Of a stretch of 50,383 bases of DNA, positions 13,583 to 22,753 are shown piece after piece. Source of the DNA: a virus; the IMG/VR virus record IMGVR_UViG_3300007514_000021, positions 1-50,383 of that record; one strand, written 5' to 3'. The notes under the pieces were generated by a model that made no database searches, was not told the DNA's origin, and saw nothing but the letters and a program-made list of their open reading frames with translations. The first letter of the stretch is position 1. Every line of letters begins with the position of its first letter. The position numbers were made by a program, and so were the translations under genes.

Positions 13583-14176
13583 TTATTTTCCGTATATAGA
13601 TTTTCTAGAATATCTCCAAACAGTATCTCGAGATACTTTTTTGAATTCATCTACTGGTAAGAATACTGCAATTTCCCATTCGGTCATTGGTACTCTATTA
13701 ATTTTAGATTTAACATGTGACATAAGATAATGTTTAAAACAAGGTTTAAATTCTTTATATTTTGTTGCACCTTTTAATAGATCATATTTTAATCTTGTTA
13801 GTCTAGTTGTTTCTGCTAATTTTTTAGGTGCTAATCCCATTAATTCATCTAGAAATAAAGCTCTTACTCCTGGAGAAAGATAATGCAAATTCAATGCATG
13901 AAATCCCCCTGGTGCTGGTTGTACCATTATTGACATAGGGAATTTATCGTAATATGGTAATTCGGCTTTTAATTTAGGATCATAAACATACATACACATA
14001 TCACCTATCTTGGGTTGAGCACGTACTTTCAGCTGATCATCTTTCATTATTTTAGCTCTAGATACGTCCCCGAGCTCACGTACGCGCGCTTGAAACCAAG
14101 CCCTAGATTTCTTAGTTCTAGGAACTATATTAGCTCTATATGCTCCAGCTTGTAATGTATCAAATAAACTTGCCAT
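13583..14176 (-). CDS. 2: DNA end-protector-like protein (gp2-like)
   Basis: 197 aa from ATG at 14176. A longer frame to 14257 would overlap gp4 and ignore the late promoter fused to this ATG. The start MASLFDTLQAGAYRANIVPR, the KIGDMCMYVYDPKLK and LPYYDKFPMSIMVQPAPGGF segments and LNLHYLSPGVRALFLDELM form a well-conserved marine T4-like protein. In T4 the gene beside head-completion gene 4 is gene 2 (end protector, 274 aa), so position supports gp2. The identity is by synteny and recollection, hence moderate. A GC-rich, palindrome-rich codon patch lies at 14061-14090. Confidence 0.55.
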   Translation of the reverse strand: MASLFDTLQAGAYRANIVPRTKKSRAWFQARVRELGDVSRAKIMKDDQLKVRAQPKIGDMCMYVYDPKLKAELPYYDKFPMSIMVQPAPGGFHALNLHYLSPGVRALFLDELMGLAPKKLAETTRLTRLKYDLLKGATKYKEFKPCFKHYLMSHVKSKINRVPMTEWEIAVFLPVDEFKKVSRDTVWRYSRKSIYGK

Positions 14177-14189
14177 ATATCTATTTATA
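14174..14189 (-). promoter_or_regulatory. Late promoter fused to the gp2-like start codon
   Basis: On the minus strand, TATAAATA (14189-14182) is followed by GATAT and then the ATG at 14176. The same 18-nt string TATAAATAGATATATGGC occurs at gp25 and at the gene at 45481. It lies in the last codons of gene 4. Confidence 0.8.
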
Positions 14190-14637
14190 CCTGGGACTTC
14201 AGAAGTTTGATGCCTAAATTTTTCAAAGTATCTTCTGTCCAGACTTGAAATTTCCAACCTTTATGTTGAGCAAACTTATCAGCTGCTTCCCACTTATCTT
14301 GATTTTTCACATAGGTCATAACTTCTTTAAGATACTTTTTGGTCTTTCTCTTAGGTTGTTTAGGGGGTTTTGTTTGGCTTTTAGGTTTAATTTCTATTAG
14401 AAATGTATCACCATTTTTCATTTCTATTAATAGATCTACGAAATAACGATGCATTCTTTTATCTTCTCGTGCAATGTATGGTATAACTACCTCTTCACTA
14501 TTCCATGCTTTAACGTTTGGATTGTTCTCACACCATTTAAATGATTGTCTTTCCCAGAGAGAACGATATACAACATTGGTAGAATCCCCAACATATTTCT
14601 CTGGTTTAGTAATTTTGTATCTGCCTTTGTAACTCAT
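14185..14637 (-). CDS. 4: Head completion protein gp4 (gp50)
   Basis: 150 aa from ATG at 14637, the same length as T4 gp4; the longer frame to 14859 would run through the divergent promoter region and into gp48. The core MSYKGRYKITKPEKYVGD, then NVVYRSLWERQSFKWCENN, EEVVIPYIARED, HRYFVDLLIEM and LIEIKPKSQT resemble a TnsA/PD-(D/E)xK nuclease-like fold (D at HRYFVD, E-x-K at IEIK). In T4, gp4 acts with gp2 at the packaged DNA/neck. Encoded divergently from gp48. Confidence 0.88.
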   Translation of the reverse strand: MSYKGRYKITKPEKYVGDSTNVVYRSLWERQSFKWCENNPNVKAWNSEEVVIPYIAREDKRMHRYFVDLLIEMKNGDTFLIEIKPKSQTKPPKQPKRKTKKYLKEVMTYVKNQDKWEAADKFAQHKGWKFQVWTEDTLKNLGIKLLKSQV

Positions 14638-14680
14638 ATAAATAATTCTATATATTAAATTAATGTTAACTCTATTTATA
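14637..14680. promoter_or_regulatory. Divergent late promoters for gp4 and gp48
   Basis: TATAAATA on the plus strand at 14637-14644 points to gp48 (ATG 14693). TATAAATA on the minus strand at 14680-14673 points to gp4 (ATG 14637). The two -10 boxes are 28 bp apart and fire away from one shared 55-bp intergenic region; the plus box overlaps the last base of the gp4 start codon. They match the known T4 late consensus. Confidence 0.85.
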
Positions 14681-14692
14681 TAGGAAAAAACT

Positions 14693-15610
14693 ATGGCAGA
14701 AAAAGAGAGTAACCAAACTAAAGAACCAGCTGGTCCTGTAGGAGGTGATACTGAAGGTATTTTAAAATACCCATTAAATATATTAAATGAAGAAGTGACG
14801 GAATTAATGAGATTCTCTATAAAATCTAGGGATAATTTAGAAGAAGATAAACAAACCATATATCTTTATACTCCAGCTGGCGTTGCAAGTGCTGATTCAG
14901 CTACTTACAATACTCAAGACTTTGGATTTACAGGAGCTTTACAACAAAATATGACAAGTGTAGCTCCTGCAATAAAAGGTGACGCAGGAGCAACTTCTTC
15001 TCTGAAAGATACTATACTTGCAAATAAATCAGAAGTTGCTGGAGGATTAGCAGTAGCAGCTAAAGATCAATTAGGCTGGGGAGTATTACAAAAAGGAATG
15101 ATAACAGCCGGCCGTGCAAAAAATGCTCATACTAATCTTGCATTTGATGGTGTTGGTATGAGATCTTTTACTTTTACATTTAAACTGGTTGGTGAATCTG
15201 AAAAAGAATCTGAAGAGATAAGAAAAATAGAAAATACATTTAGAAAATTTTTATATCCAAGTAATGAAAAAGAACTGGGCATAGTACTTAAATATCCACC
15301 ATACTGGTCAATACAATTTATGAGCCATAGAGATGGAAAAGTAGATGAGAATCCTTATTTGCCTTATATTGATCTTTGTTATTTAAGAAGTGTAAGTACT
15401 ACCTATAATAGTTCCACAAATGCCTATCATAAAAAAGGTCAACCGATTGAATTAGATCTAGCTTTAGCTTTTGATGAAGCACAACAAAATACAAGAGAAG
15501 GATTATATAAGGATCCATTAAATTTTAAATCAACTACATATCATTATGAAAGAGGTGGATTAGAATCAACTGCGCCTGAAGCATTTACAGGTGAAGTTTC
15601 AGCAGAATAA
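14693..15610 (+). CDS. 48: Baseplate tail tube cap gp48
   Basis: A 305-aa protein with a polar N-terminus. The family segment lies at about 160-190: MRSFTFTFKLVGESEKESEE followed by IENTFRKFLYPS, equivalent to the gp48/gp54 pattern (aromatic strand, then Ser-Glu-Lys-Glu and a helix ending in Tyr-Pro). LKYPPYWSIQFM and YLPYIDLCYLRSVSTTYN complete a tube-like beta fold. In T4, gp48 caps the hub so that the tube can start. The TAA overlaps the next ORF as TAATG. Driven by the late promoter at 14637. Confidence 0.85.
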   Translation: MAEKESNQTKEPAGPVGGDTEGILKYPLNILNEEVTELMRFSIKSRDNLEEDKQTIYLYTPAGVASADSATYNTQDFGFTGALQQNMTSVAPAIKGDAGATSSLKDTILANKSEVAGGLAVAAKDQLGWGVLQKGMITAGRAKNAHTNLAFDGVGMRSFTFTFKLVGESEKESEEIRKIENTFRKFLYPSNEKELGIVLKYPPYWSIQFMSHRDGKVDENPYLPYIDLCYLRSVSTTYNSSTNAYHKKGQPIELDLALAFDEAQQNTREGLYKDPLNFKSTTYHYERGGLESTAPEAFTGEVSAE

Positions 15611-15735
15611 TGGGTGGTTACTGGAAATTCAATGAGTTAACCCCAGAAGAAATAAAAGAGCTTCAAACACTTATTGATGAAGATATAAAAAGAGAACTTA
15701 GGATAAAAAAAGAGTTTAGAGAGAAAAACAAATGA
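15610..15735 (+). CDS. Tiny charged protein between gp48 and gp53 (41 aa)
   Basis: ATG 15610 overlaps the gp48 stop, and the TGA at 15733-15735 overlaps gp53 (ATGA). The peptide MGGYWKFNELTPEEIKEL and the following Lys/Arg/Glu helix look like a soluble coiled-coil peptide. The perfect packing between two baseplate genes supports expression. No family is recognised. Confidence 0.6.
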   Translation: MGGYWKFNELTPEEIKELQTLIDEDIKRELRIKKEFREKNK

Positions 15736-16862
15736 GTTATTTTAAAAGATTCCCTAAATTAGTTTATGATTTTAATCGTGAAGGCGTTGTTAATTCAGTG
15801 GTTGATATATTTAGGCAGGTTAGACCAATACAAAATTATGTAGACAATTTTACTGCTTATAAATTTTATTCAATTAGAGATGGCGAAAGACCAGATATAG
15901 TATCTCAAAAATTATATGGAAATACAAGTTATTATTGGACCTTTTTTATAATTAATGATTTTCTTCAAAATGGAATAGGTTCTTGGCCAATGGGTATGCA
16001 AGATTTGAATCAATATATTGATCTTGAATATGAAGGAGTTGCCTTAGAAACAAGACCAAATATTGTACGAGATACAGATGGTGGTATTACTGAATTCAGG
16101 AATTCTCTTGCAGGAGAAGACAAAGCACAAAAACAAGGTGCTTGGACTGTTGGAAGAACTGTTACTGGAGCTACCAGTGGTGCTACTGGTATTCTTAAAA
16201 GAAAAGATCTTTACTTAAATCAACTAGTCGTACAAGATGTCACTGGAACTTTCCTAGGAGCTGGAGATGGAAATACCTTAGAAGATGTTACGGGTAGTTG
16301 GATAGATCCTGTTACTAAAGCTATTATACCATGCTCAGTTCAAATTTGGAAAGCATGGCCATATGCTGATGCACCTCATCACTGGTATATATCAGGTGAT
16401 GCTATTGAAAATGAATCATTTTTTCAAGATGAATTTGAAGGTGATGGTACAACACGCGTATTTACTTTAACTAGTTTACCTTATGCCTCAGAAAAAGTCC
16501 AAGTTCAAGTAAATAATCAATCAAATTATAATTGGACTTTAAATGGTATAACATTAACCTTTTCTTCAGCACCAGTAAATGGTGCAGAGATAAAGGTAAT
16601 AATACCTTCTACCTATCCGGATGGAACCCCAAAATATGGTATTGAAGCTCACGTTTCAAATGCTAATTTCTTTTCAGTCACAGATGATGCAACCGCAGCA
16701 GAGCGTTTACTTCAACAAGAAGGGTCTGTTGCAGCACCTCTTTATACTTCTAATAGAGAATACATATTTGAGAAAAATGAAGAACGTTCTAAGATAAGAA
16801 TTATAGATCCTACATTTATTTCAGAGTTTGTATCTAAATTCGAGTCTTTGATCAATGACTGA
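15732..16862 (+). CDS. 53: Baseplate wedge subunit gp53 with inserted beta modules
   Basis: A 376-aa protein, nearly twice T4 gp53 (196 aa). Residues 1-110 carry the family core (FPKLVYDF, DGERPDIVSQKLYGNTSYYW, FIINDF) and the C-terminus (about 340-376) looks like the gp53 end. Between them lie an SGATGILKRKDLYL-type module (about 139-195) and a beta module DGTTRVFTLTSLPYASEKVQ...LTFSSAPVNGAEIKV (about 236-292). Both recur in fibres and other wedge proteins of this window. gp53 joins adjacent wedges via gp6. It overlaps the next gene by 8 nt. Confidence 0.9.
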   Translation: MSYFKRFPKLVYDFNREGVVNSVVDIFRQVRPIQNYVDNFTAYKFYSIRDGERPDIVSQKLYGNTSYYWTFFIINDFLQNGIGSWPMGMQDLNQYIDLEYEGVALETRPNIVRDTDGGITEFRNSLAGEDKAQKQGAWTVGRTVTGATSGATGILKRKDLYLNQLVVQDVTGTFLGAGDGNTLEDVTGSWIDPVTKAIIPCSVQIWKAWPYADAPHHWYISGDAIENESFFQDEFEGDGTTRVFTLTSLPYASEKVQVQVNNQSNYNWTLNGITLTFSSAPVNGAEIKVIIPSTYPDGTPKYGIEAHVSNANFFSVTDDATAAERLLQQEGSVAAPLYTSNREYIFEKNEERSKIRIIDPTFISEFVSKFESLIND

Positions 16863-18399
16863 AAATATAACAGAACCTTTATCCCCAACCTCCAAAGCAG
16901 ATCATCAAGGATTTCATGTTGATCCTATTGCTTATGATATAAAAAAGGTAGAATTATATCCCCATACTGTAACATTCAAGGAAAAAGAAGGAGATAAAAC
17001 ATCTATAGATCTTAGACCCCAGGTAAATATGATTCTAATTACAGAATCAATATTCCAAAGTGCTCTCCATGTTAGTTTTGGTATTATAGATGCTGTTGGA
17101 ATTTTAGATGAACTTCGTATACAAGGGGGAGAAAAAATACATTTACGAATTGAACAAAAAATTAAACAGACTGTTTTTTCAAGTAGTTTTTTGCAAGATT
17201 TAACAAAAGACATTGATCTAGAACTTTATATTTCAGATATAAAAAACTTTGAAAAACCTAAGATTGACACACAAACTTATACACTAGAATGTGTTACAAA
17301 ACCTGCTTTTCTAAATCAATTAAAAGTTTTAAATGAAAGCTTTGAAGGTACACCAGCAGATTTGATAAAAAATATAGCTGAAGGTGATTTAGAAATAGAA
17401 CTAGGAGAAAAAGGCCGAAAATTTAAACCAAACTCAATTGATTTAATTAAAGCTATTGATGATACAGTTTATAGTTCACCTCCTGATGATAGTGGTTATG
17501 GTGAACCAATAAAAGGAATATATCCTAAACTTAGACCTATGGCAGCAATTAATTGGTTATTAAGAAATGCTAGTGATCTTGGTACTCCTATATTTTTTTA
17601 TGAGAGTATGACATATGGTTATCAATTAAAATCATGGGAAGATATGATTCTAGATGTTGCAGATAATTTTCCTTATGGTCCTGTAATGCCATTTACCAAT
17701 CTTCCATTCGATTCAATATATAAAGGTAGAGAAATGACTATCGATAATCCAGATTATTATGATTATCAAAGAAGAAAAATAATATCACTCCAAAGTTCAT
17801 TAGGGGTTTCTAAATATAATGATGCTAGAAAAGGAGCATATGCTTCTAATCTAACTTCAGTTGATTTTTCTACAAAACGCTATATGACTGGGAAAAATTG
17901 GGGTAGTGTTTTTAAATATGATAATAATGATGAAATGAAGAAATTAAATAGCTATAAACCTTTCTCAGATAAAATTAAATTTAATGGTGATTCTCTTAAT
18001 ACAGATTCTAATAAAGATGCTAGAAACTTTTTTGTAAGTCTAAATCTAAATGCTTTTAAGGATTGGAAAAATTATCATTCAGCATTAAAAGTAAAAGAAA
18101 TACAGCAAAAAGAATCTTATCGAGCTAATATGGATGTATTAACTCATACCATGGAAATACCTGGAGATCCAGTATTAGGAGCAGGAATGATAGTTCAATT
18201 ACATGTACACAAAATACAAGATCAAAATCTTACTGATGAAGAAATTACAACTAAAGCAACAGATGGTGATACATTAATGGGCGGAAGATTTATAATAAAA
18301 AAAATTAATCATTATTTTAAATCTACTGGATATACAATGGATTGTGAAATTATAAAAGATTCATCAACAGTAGATCTTGATGAGGAGATTAAAGTATAA
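16855..18399 (+). CDS. 27: Baseplate hub protein, gp27-like
   Basis: A 514-aa protein. The N-terminal half alternates beta strands and helices (VNMILITESIFQSALHVSFG, LRIQGGEKIHLRIEQKI, LYISDIKNFEKPKIDTQTY) as in gp27/gpD hub proteins. A WLLRNASDLGTPIFFYESM segment corresponds to the late-control middle part, and the C-terminus has GDPVLGAGMIVQLHV, typical of the second hub barrel. The next gene encodes the OB-fold spike, so this pair makes the central hub/needle. Identification is by pattern and position. The stop overlaps the gp5-like start. Confidence 0.72.
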   Translation: MTENITEPLSPTSKADHQGFHVDPIAYDIKKVELYPHTVTFKEKEGDKTSIDLRPQVNMILITESIFQSALHVSFGIIDAVGILDELRIQGGEKIHLRIEQKIKQTVFSSSFLQDLTKDIDLELYISDIKNFEKPKIDTQTYTLECVTKPAFLNQLKVLNESFEGTPADLIKNIAEGDLEIELGEKGRKFKPNSIDLIKAIDDTVYSSPPDDSGYGEPIKGIYPKLRPMAAINWLLRNASDLGTPIFFYESMTYGYQLKSWEDMILDVADNFPYGPVMPFTNLPFDSIYKGREMTIDNPDYYDYQRRKIISLQSSLGVSKYNDARKGAYASNLTSVDFSTKRYMTGKNWGSVFKYDNNDEMKKLNSYKPFSDKIKFNGDSLNTDSNKDARNFFVSLNLNAFKDWKNYHSALKVKEIQQKESYRANMDVLTHTMEIPGDPVLGAGMIVQLHVHKIQDQNLTDEEITTKATDGDTLMGGRFIIKKINHYFKSTGYTMDCEIIKDSSTVDLDEEIKV

Positions 18400-19052
18400 T
18401 GAGAGAAGATGATTTCATAGGACAAAAATTTTACTGGTTTAGTGGTGAAGTATTAGATATAAATGATACTAAAAAATGGAATAGGGTTAAAGTAAAATGC
18501 CACGGTTATCACCCAGAGGATATAAAAAAAGAGGATCTACCCTGGGCAACAGTTATGATGCCGACAACTTCAGCTGGTATACAAAACGTAGGAGCTAATC
18601 ATCACCTCGAAGAAGGTTCGTGGGTAATTGGATTCTTTAGAGATGGTGCTAGCGCGCAAGACCCTGTTGTTATGGGAAGTATAACTACTTCAGATAATGG
18701 TACTGAAGATCTTCATTCTTCAGCTTCAACAACAAATAAAATTTATAGATCAAAAGCTGGTCATCTAATAGAATTACAAAATGAAAAAGATAATGAAACA
18801 ATTCAAGTAACCCACGCAAAGGGTACAAAGATTAATATTGATAAAGATAATAACATCACTATTACCAATTCTGGAAATACCAGTATAACTACTGGCGGTG
18901 ATACCAGTATTAAGACGACTGGAAAAACAGATATAGAATCAGAAGATGGTAATGTATATTTGACTTCAGTTGCTGGAAAAGTTTACGTAACATCTTTATC
19001 AGAAGATATTATAATTAGTTCTGGTATCGGAAAGAAAACCAAGATATCATAA
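18399..19052 (+). CDS. 5: Baseplate central spike OB-fold protein, gp5-like without lysozyme
   Basis: A 217-aa protein. An N-terminal OB-fold (GQKFYWFSGEVLDINDTKKW, RVKVKCHGYHPEDIKKEDLP, VIGFFRDGASAQDPVVMGSI) is followed by a short repetitive beta part rich in Thr/Ile/Asn/Gly (TITNSGNTSITTGGDTSIKT), typical of gp5/gpV spikes. T4 gp5 (575 aa) has a lysozyme domain in the middle; none is present here, so peptidoglycan cleavage must come from another protein or not be needed. It overlaps both neighbours by one base. Confidence 0.88.
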   Translation: MREDDFIGQKFYWFSGEVLDINDTKKWNRVKVKCHGYHPEDIKKEDLPWATVMMPTTSAGIQNVGANHHLEEGSWVIGFFRDGASAQDPVVMGSITTSDNGTEDLHSSASTTNKIYRSKAGHLIELQNEKDNETIQVTHAKGTKINIDKDNNITITNSGNTSITTGGDTSIKTTGKTDIESEDGNVYLTSVAGKVYVTSLSEDIIISSGIGKKTKIS

Positions 19053-20440
19053 TGGCTGAAGCAGCAGAAACACTCCCAGAAATCTCGGTACCTCCTTTTG
19101 AATGTGTAGGAGAACTATTACCTACTCCTGCTAATATGACCAATATGTTTGGCACTATAGCAACCAATGCAGAAAAATTCGCTTTATCTGCAGTTGCAGA
19201 ATGGAGAGATGAAGGAGAAAAATTAAAAGATATATTAGATACCTTTAGAGAATTTCTAGTTGCATATGATCCTAAATGGAAAAGATTAGAAATGCCAGAG
19301 AAAGAATGGGAGATAATGATACAAAGATTGATGGAAGAATATCCTATGTATATTCAAAATACAATCTTACAATTAGTTAGTAATATAATCCCTATAAATT
19401 TCACATTACCTTTACTAGGATTACAAATAGATTTAATTAAATTAGTTTCTGATAGAGCTTATCTAGATCAATTAATGGCAGATGTTCAAGGATTTGGTGC
19501 TGATGTCCAGGCACAAATAGATGGATTAGCTTCAGATTTATCCCCAGAAGCAAGACAAGAAGCAATAGATAAACTCCGAGCAGATAAATTAGACGCAATA
19601 TATCAATTACTTCCTTCTGAATATAAAATGTTTGCTGGTGAACATGGGTTCGAAACTGCGGATTTTAAAGGAAAGCAGATAGGGGATTTTATAAAGAATG
19701 AAGCTAAGAAATTACAGAATGCTTTAATGACAGGTGGAGCTACTGCTCTAATTGATAAATTTAAAATAATATGGGATGCTTTAGGATTACCTGGTATAGA
19801 TTTCCCACTAAATTTAGATGCAAAAGCACTAATTGATGCAGCTATAGCAGATGCTAAAGATGATGTAGAAAAAATGGCAGCATTAAAGAATATTAAAATA
19901 GCAGGATTTGATGTTATGGCTTTACTCGGTGGAGAGTTTGATGATAATGTTGAATCAATGGAAGTTCAAATTGCCAGAATACAATCGAAGTTAAAAGAAT
20001 TTGAAGTTAACTTTGAGGACTTTACGATAAAAACCTGGTTACAAAAAGTTGGACCATTCCTTAAGGCAATAGGATTAGGACCAGTAATAGATTTAGTATT
20101 ATTAGATTTTTGTGATTTTATGGTACTAATGGGTATACCTACAGCATTAGATTTGAGTAGCTTCTCAAGTATTAAAGAAGTAGCAAATACTTTTGATTCA
20201 GGATTACCTACTTTGAGTGCTTCAAATAATCCGGCAAGTAATTTTACAGAACAGACTATGTCAGAAGGACAAACAATCATTGAAGGAAGTTTTACAGAAG
20301 GTGTAACGGTTGTTAACACAGCAACTCTGGATGCAGAAACAGCATTTACAGATTATACAATTGTAAGTGGAAATATAGTTTTGGATGAAGCAGCTGCAGC
20401 TGGAACAGAGTACTTAGTAATTCCTGATTCTAGTGGCTAA
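19052..20440 (+). CDS. Baseplate/tail structural protein of unknown function
   Basis: A 462-aa protein encoded between the spike and gp25, where many marine T4-likes have an unassigned virion protein. Mostly helical: an acidic N-terminus, then long amphipathic helices (WEIMIQRLMEEYPMYIQN, LPEIS... to DKLRADKLDAIYQLLPSEYK) and hydrophobic segments near residues 110-130 and 340-365 that could be buried. The last about 65 residues change to a beta module (TIIEGSFTEGVTVVNTATL...) like those in the fibres. Function unknown. The late promoter at 20445 follows its stop. Confidence 0.7.
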   Translation: MAEAAETLPEISVPPFECVGELLPTPANMTNMFGTIATNAEKFALSAVAEWRDEGEKLKDILDTFREFLVAYDPKWKRLEMPEKEWEIMIQRLMEEYPMYIQNTILQLVSNIIPINFTLPLLGLQIDLIKLVSDRAYLDQLMADVQGFGADVQAQIDGLASDLSPEARQEAIDKLRADKLDAIYQLLPSEYKMFAGEHGFETADFKGKQIGDFIKNEAKKLQNALMTGGATALIDKFKIIWDALGLPGIDFPLNLDAKALIDAAIADAKDDVEKMAALKNIKIAGFDVMALLGGEFDDNVESMEVQIARIQSKLKEFEVNFEDFTIKTWLQKVGPFLKAIGLGPVIDLVLLDFCDFMVLMGIPTALDLSSFSSIKEVANTFDSGLPTLSASNNPASNFTEQTMSEGQTIIEGSFTEGVTVVNTATLDAETAFTDYTIVSGNIVLDEAAAAGTEYLVIPDSSG

Positions 20441-20444
20441 CGAG

Positions 20445-20460
20445 TATAAATAGATATATG
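20445..20460 (+). promoter_or_regulatory. Late promoter fused to the gp25 start codon
   Basis: TATAAATA (20445-20452), GATAT, then ATG 20458. With T4-like initiation a few nt downstream of the box, the transcript would begin at or near the A of ATG. No GGAG-type site lies between the box and the start. Confidence 0.8.
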
Positions 20461-20895
20461 GCAATCGCAACAGACAAATCATCAGTATATGCTCCAATAA
20501 GCACAGTATCTAGGAAAAAGGGCTGGGCTGATTTGGATTTATCTCTGAAAAAACATCCTATACAAAAAGATATAATACCTTTAAAGGATGATAATGCTAT
20601 TAAAAATGCTGTTAAGAATCTAGTATTAACTAATTTTTACGAAAGACCTTTTCAACATGCAAAGGGAGGTAATTTATCTGGATTTTTATTTGAACCAGCT
20701 GATCCAATTACAGCATACGAAATAAAAGAAGCTATTACTGATGTATTAAGTTATCATGAATCAAGAATAAAGCTCGAAGGAATAAGTATATTAGATGATG
20801 TTGATGCTAACGCGTGGATAATAAACATTAAGTTTTTAATAAAAAATATAAATATAGTAACCAATGTAGAGGTTTTACTAAGAAGAACAAGGTAG
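20458..20895 (+). CDS. 25: Baseplate wedge subunit gp25
   Basis: A 145-aa protein (T4: 132). The gp25-family core is clear: WADLDLSLKKHPIQKDIIPL, AVKNLVLTNFYERPFQHAKG with the ERPF turn, and the C-terminal ILDDVDANAWIINIKFLIKN strand pair. gp25 is the sheath-like wedge adaptor that joins gp6/gp53 to the sheath. Late promoter directly at the start; gp6 follows after 4 nt. Confidence 0.95.
   Translation: MAIATDKSSVYAPISTVSRKKGWADLDLSLKKHPIQKDIIPLKDDNAIKNAVKNLVLTNFYERPFQHAKGGNLSGFLFEPADPITAYEIKEAITDVLSYHESRIKLEGISILDDVDANAWIINIKFLIKNINIVTNVEVLLRRTR
20847..20854 (+). promoter_or_regulatory. Late promoter candidate for gp6
   Basis: TATAAATA within the 3' end of gp25, 46 nt before the gp6 ATG. 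The match is exact, but it lies in AT-rich coding sequence, so chance is possible. Confidence 0.55.
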
Positions 20896-20899
20896 AGAT

Positions 20900-22753
20900 A
20901 TGGCAACAAATTTAAATGTAACCGAATTAGATTTTGATGATATAAAACAAAATCTAAAAAATTATCTAAAACAACAAACCGTATTTAATGATTATGATTT
21001 TGATGGGTCAGGATTAAATGTATTACTAGATGTTCTAGCATATAATACACATTATAATGCCATGGCCGCACATTTATCATTAAATGAAGCTTTCCTTGAT
21101 TCTGCTCAAATAAGAGGAAACGCTGTCTCGAGAGCTCGGATGTTAGGATACGTTCCTACATCCGAGTTAGCAGCTCGAGCTAAAATTAATATTGTTTTAG
21201 ATGTTACGGGTGAAACAGCAGAAAAACCTACTTCTCTTACAATACCTAGAGGAGCTAAATTTTCTACTTCAGTAGGAGGATTAACTTATAGATATGTTGC
21301 TTTAGAAGCCCAAACTGCATCATTAATTAGTAACAAATATACATATAATAATGTAGAAATTGCTGAAGGAACTTATAATTCAATTAAGTATAGAGTTGAT
21401 AATGATATAGCAATTCAAAAGCATCAAATTCCTCATAAGAACGTGGACACGACCACGCTCCGCGTGCGCGTACAGGCGAATGAAGAATCTTCAAACTATG
21501 ATCTGTTTATTAAATTTACTACTCTATTAAATGTAGTATCAACTTCTAAGATTTATCATCTTCAAGAAAATTCAAATGGATTTTATGAGTTATATATGGG
21601 CGATGGGGTTATTGGTACTAAACCTGCTAATAATAATATTGTTACTCTAGATTATGTACACTCAAATGGTAAAGATTCTAATGGAGCTACTACATTTACT
21701 ATGGTAGATTCAATTGGTGGATTTTCTAATACTGCAGTAACAACTGTCAGTAATGCAGCAGGTGGAGCTGATCAAGAAACTATAGAATCAATTAGATATA
21801 ATGCTCCAATAGCATTTACTGCTCAAAATAGAGCAGTTACGGCAGATGATTATAAATCTATTATCGAAAGAAACTTTACAAATATTTCTTCTATTAATAC
21901 TTGGGGCGGAGAAGATCAAGCTATACCTGATTATGGAAAAGCTTTTATCTGTATTAAACCAACAACTGCAACAACATTAGATCCAGATGAAAAAATATCT
22001 ATTATTAATTCTATCCTTAAAGGAAAAAATGTTGTATCTGTTACGCCAGAAATCATAGATCCAGATTATAGTTATTTAGAATTAGATATATATTTTAAAT
22101 ATAATCCTAATCTAACAGATAGAACTTCTGCAGATCTAGTTTCTGTTGTAAAAGATACAGTTGATGATTATAGCCTTAATAACTTAAATAAATTTGATGG
22201 AGTATTTAGGCATTCTGGAATATTAAAACAAATTGATAGCTCTGATCCATCAATATTGTCTTCTACCTGTAGACCTTTTATATTTAAAAATATAACACCA
22301 ATTGCAACAGTTGGCGTATTAAATAATTTTACACTTACTTTCCCTGGATCAATCTTTACTCCAAATGGTGTTGATGAATCTTGTATAAGTTCTACTGCCT
22401 GGAAATATGGTGGTATTGATAATTATTTTGCAGATAAAGCAATTTCAGGTTCTACAGATAGACAAATATATTCTTATAAAATAGTTGATAGTATTAAAGT
22501 AACTACAATAGATAATTGTGGAACAATTACTCCTTCAACTGGCGTAGTAGTATTAAATAATTTTACCCCAGATGATACTACTGAAATTCGATTAACCGTA
22601 ACACCTGATTCATTAGATGTTGCTCCAAAGAGAGAAGAAATTTTAGCAGTTGATGGGGCAAGAATGTCAGTCACAGCAGAAATAGATACTATCTCTACAG
22701 CTGGTTCTTCAGGTTCTATAGATTATACAACTACTTCAAGGTTTAGAACCTAA
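20900..22753 (+). CDS. 6: Baseplate wedge subunit gp6
   Basis: A 617-aa protein (T4: 660). The gpJ/gp6-like N-terminal core is recognisable: GLNVLLDVLAYNTHYNAMAA, then LNEAFLDSAQIRGNAVSRAR and MLGYVPTSELAARAKI. Middle segments ENSNGFYELYMGDGVIGTKP and IRYNAPIAFTAQNRAVTADD follow, as in wedge proteins that form the inner ring. Two GC-rich codon patches (21128-21180 and 21441-21480) interrupt the AT-rich coding; the first forms a 13-bp hairpin. The TAATG-type overlap with gp7 suggests coupling. Confidence 0.93.
   Translation: MATNLNVTELDFDDIKQNLKNYLKQQTVFNDYDFDGSGLNVLLDVLAYNTHYNAMAAHLSLNEAFLDSAQIRGNAVSRARMLGYVPTSELAARAKINIVLDVTGETAEKPTSLTIPRGAKFSTSVGGLTYRYVALEAQTASLISNKYTYNNVEIAEGTYNSIKYRVDNDIAIQKHQIPHKNVDTTTLRVRVQANEESSNYDLFIKFTTLLNVVSTSKIYHLQENSNGFYELYMGDGVIGTKPANNNIVTLDYVHSNGKDSNGATTFTMVDSIGGFSNTAVTTVSNAAGGADQETIESIRYNAPIAFTAQNRAVTADDYKSIIERNFTNISSINTWGGEDQAIPDYGKAFICIKPTTATTLDPDEKISIINSILKGKNVVSVTPEIIDPDYSYLELDIYFKYNPNLTDRTSADLVSVVKDTVDDYSLNNLNKFDGVFRHSGILKQIDSSDPSILSSTCRPFIFKNITPIATVGVLNNFTLTFPGSIFTPNGVDESCISSTAWKYGGIDNYFADKAISGSTDRQIYSYKIVDSIKVTTIDNCGTITPSTGVVVLNNFTPDDTTEIRLTVTPDSLDVAPKREEILAVDGARMSVTAEIDTISTAGSSGSIDYTTTSRFRT

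Noticed and set aside
14638-14859. N-terminal extension of gp4 to 14859
   Set aside because: It would overlap gp48 antisense and run through both late promoters; ATG 14637 gives exactly the T4 gp4 length.
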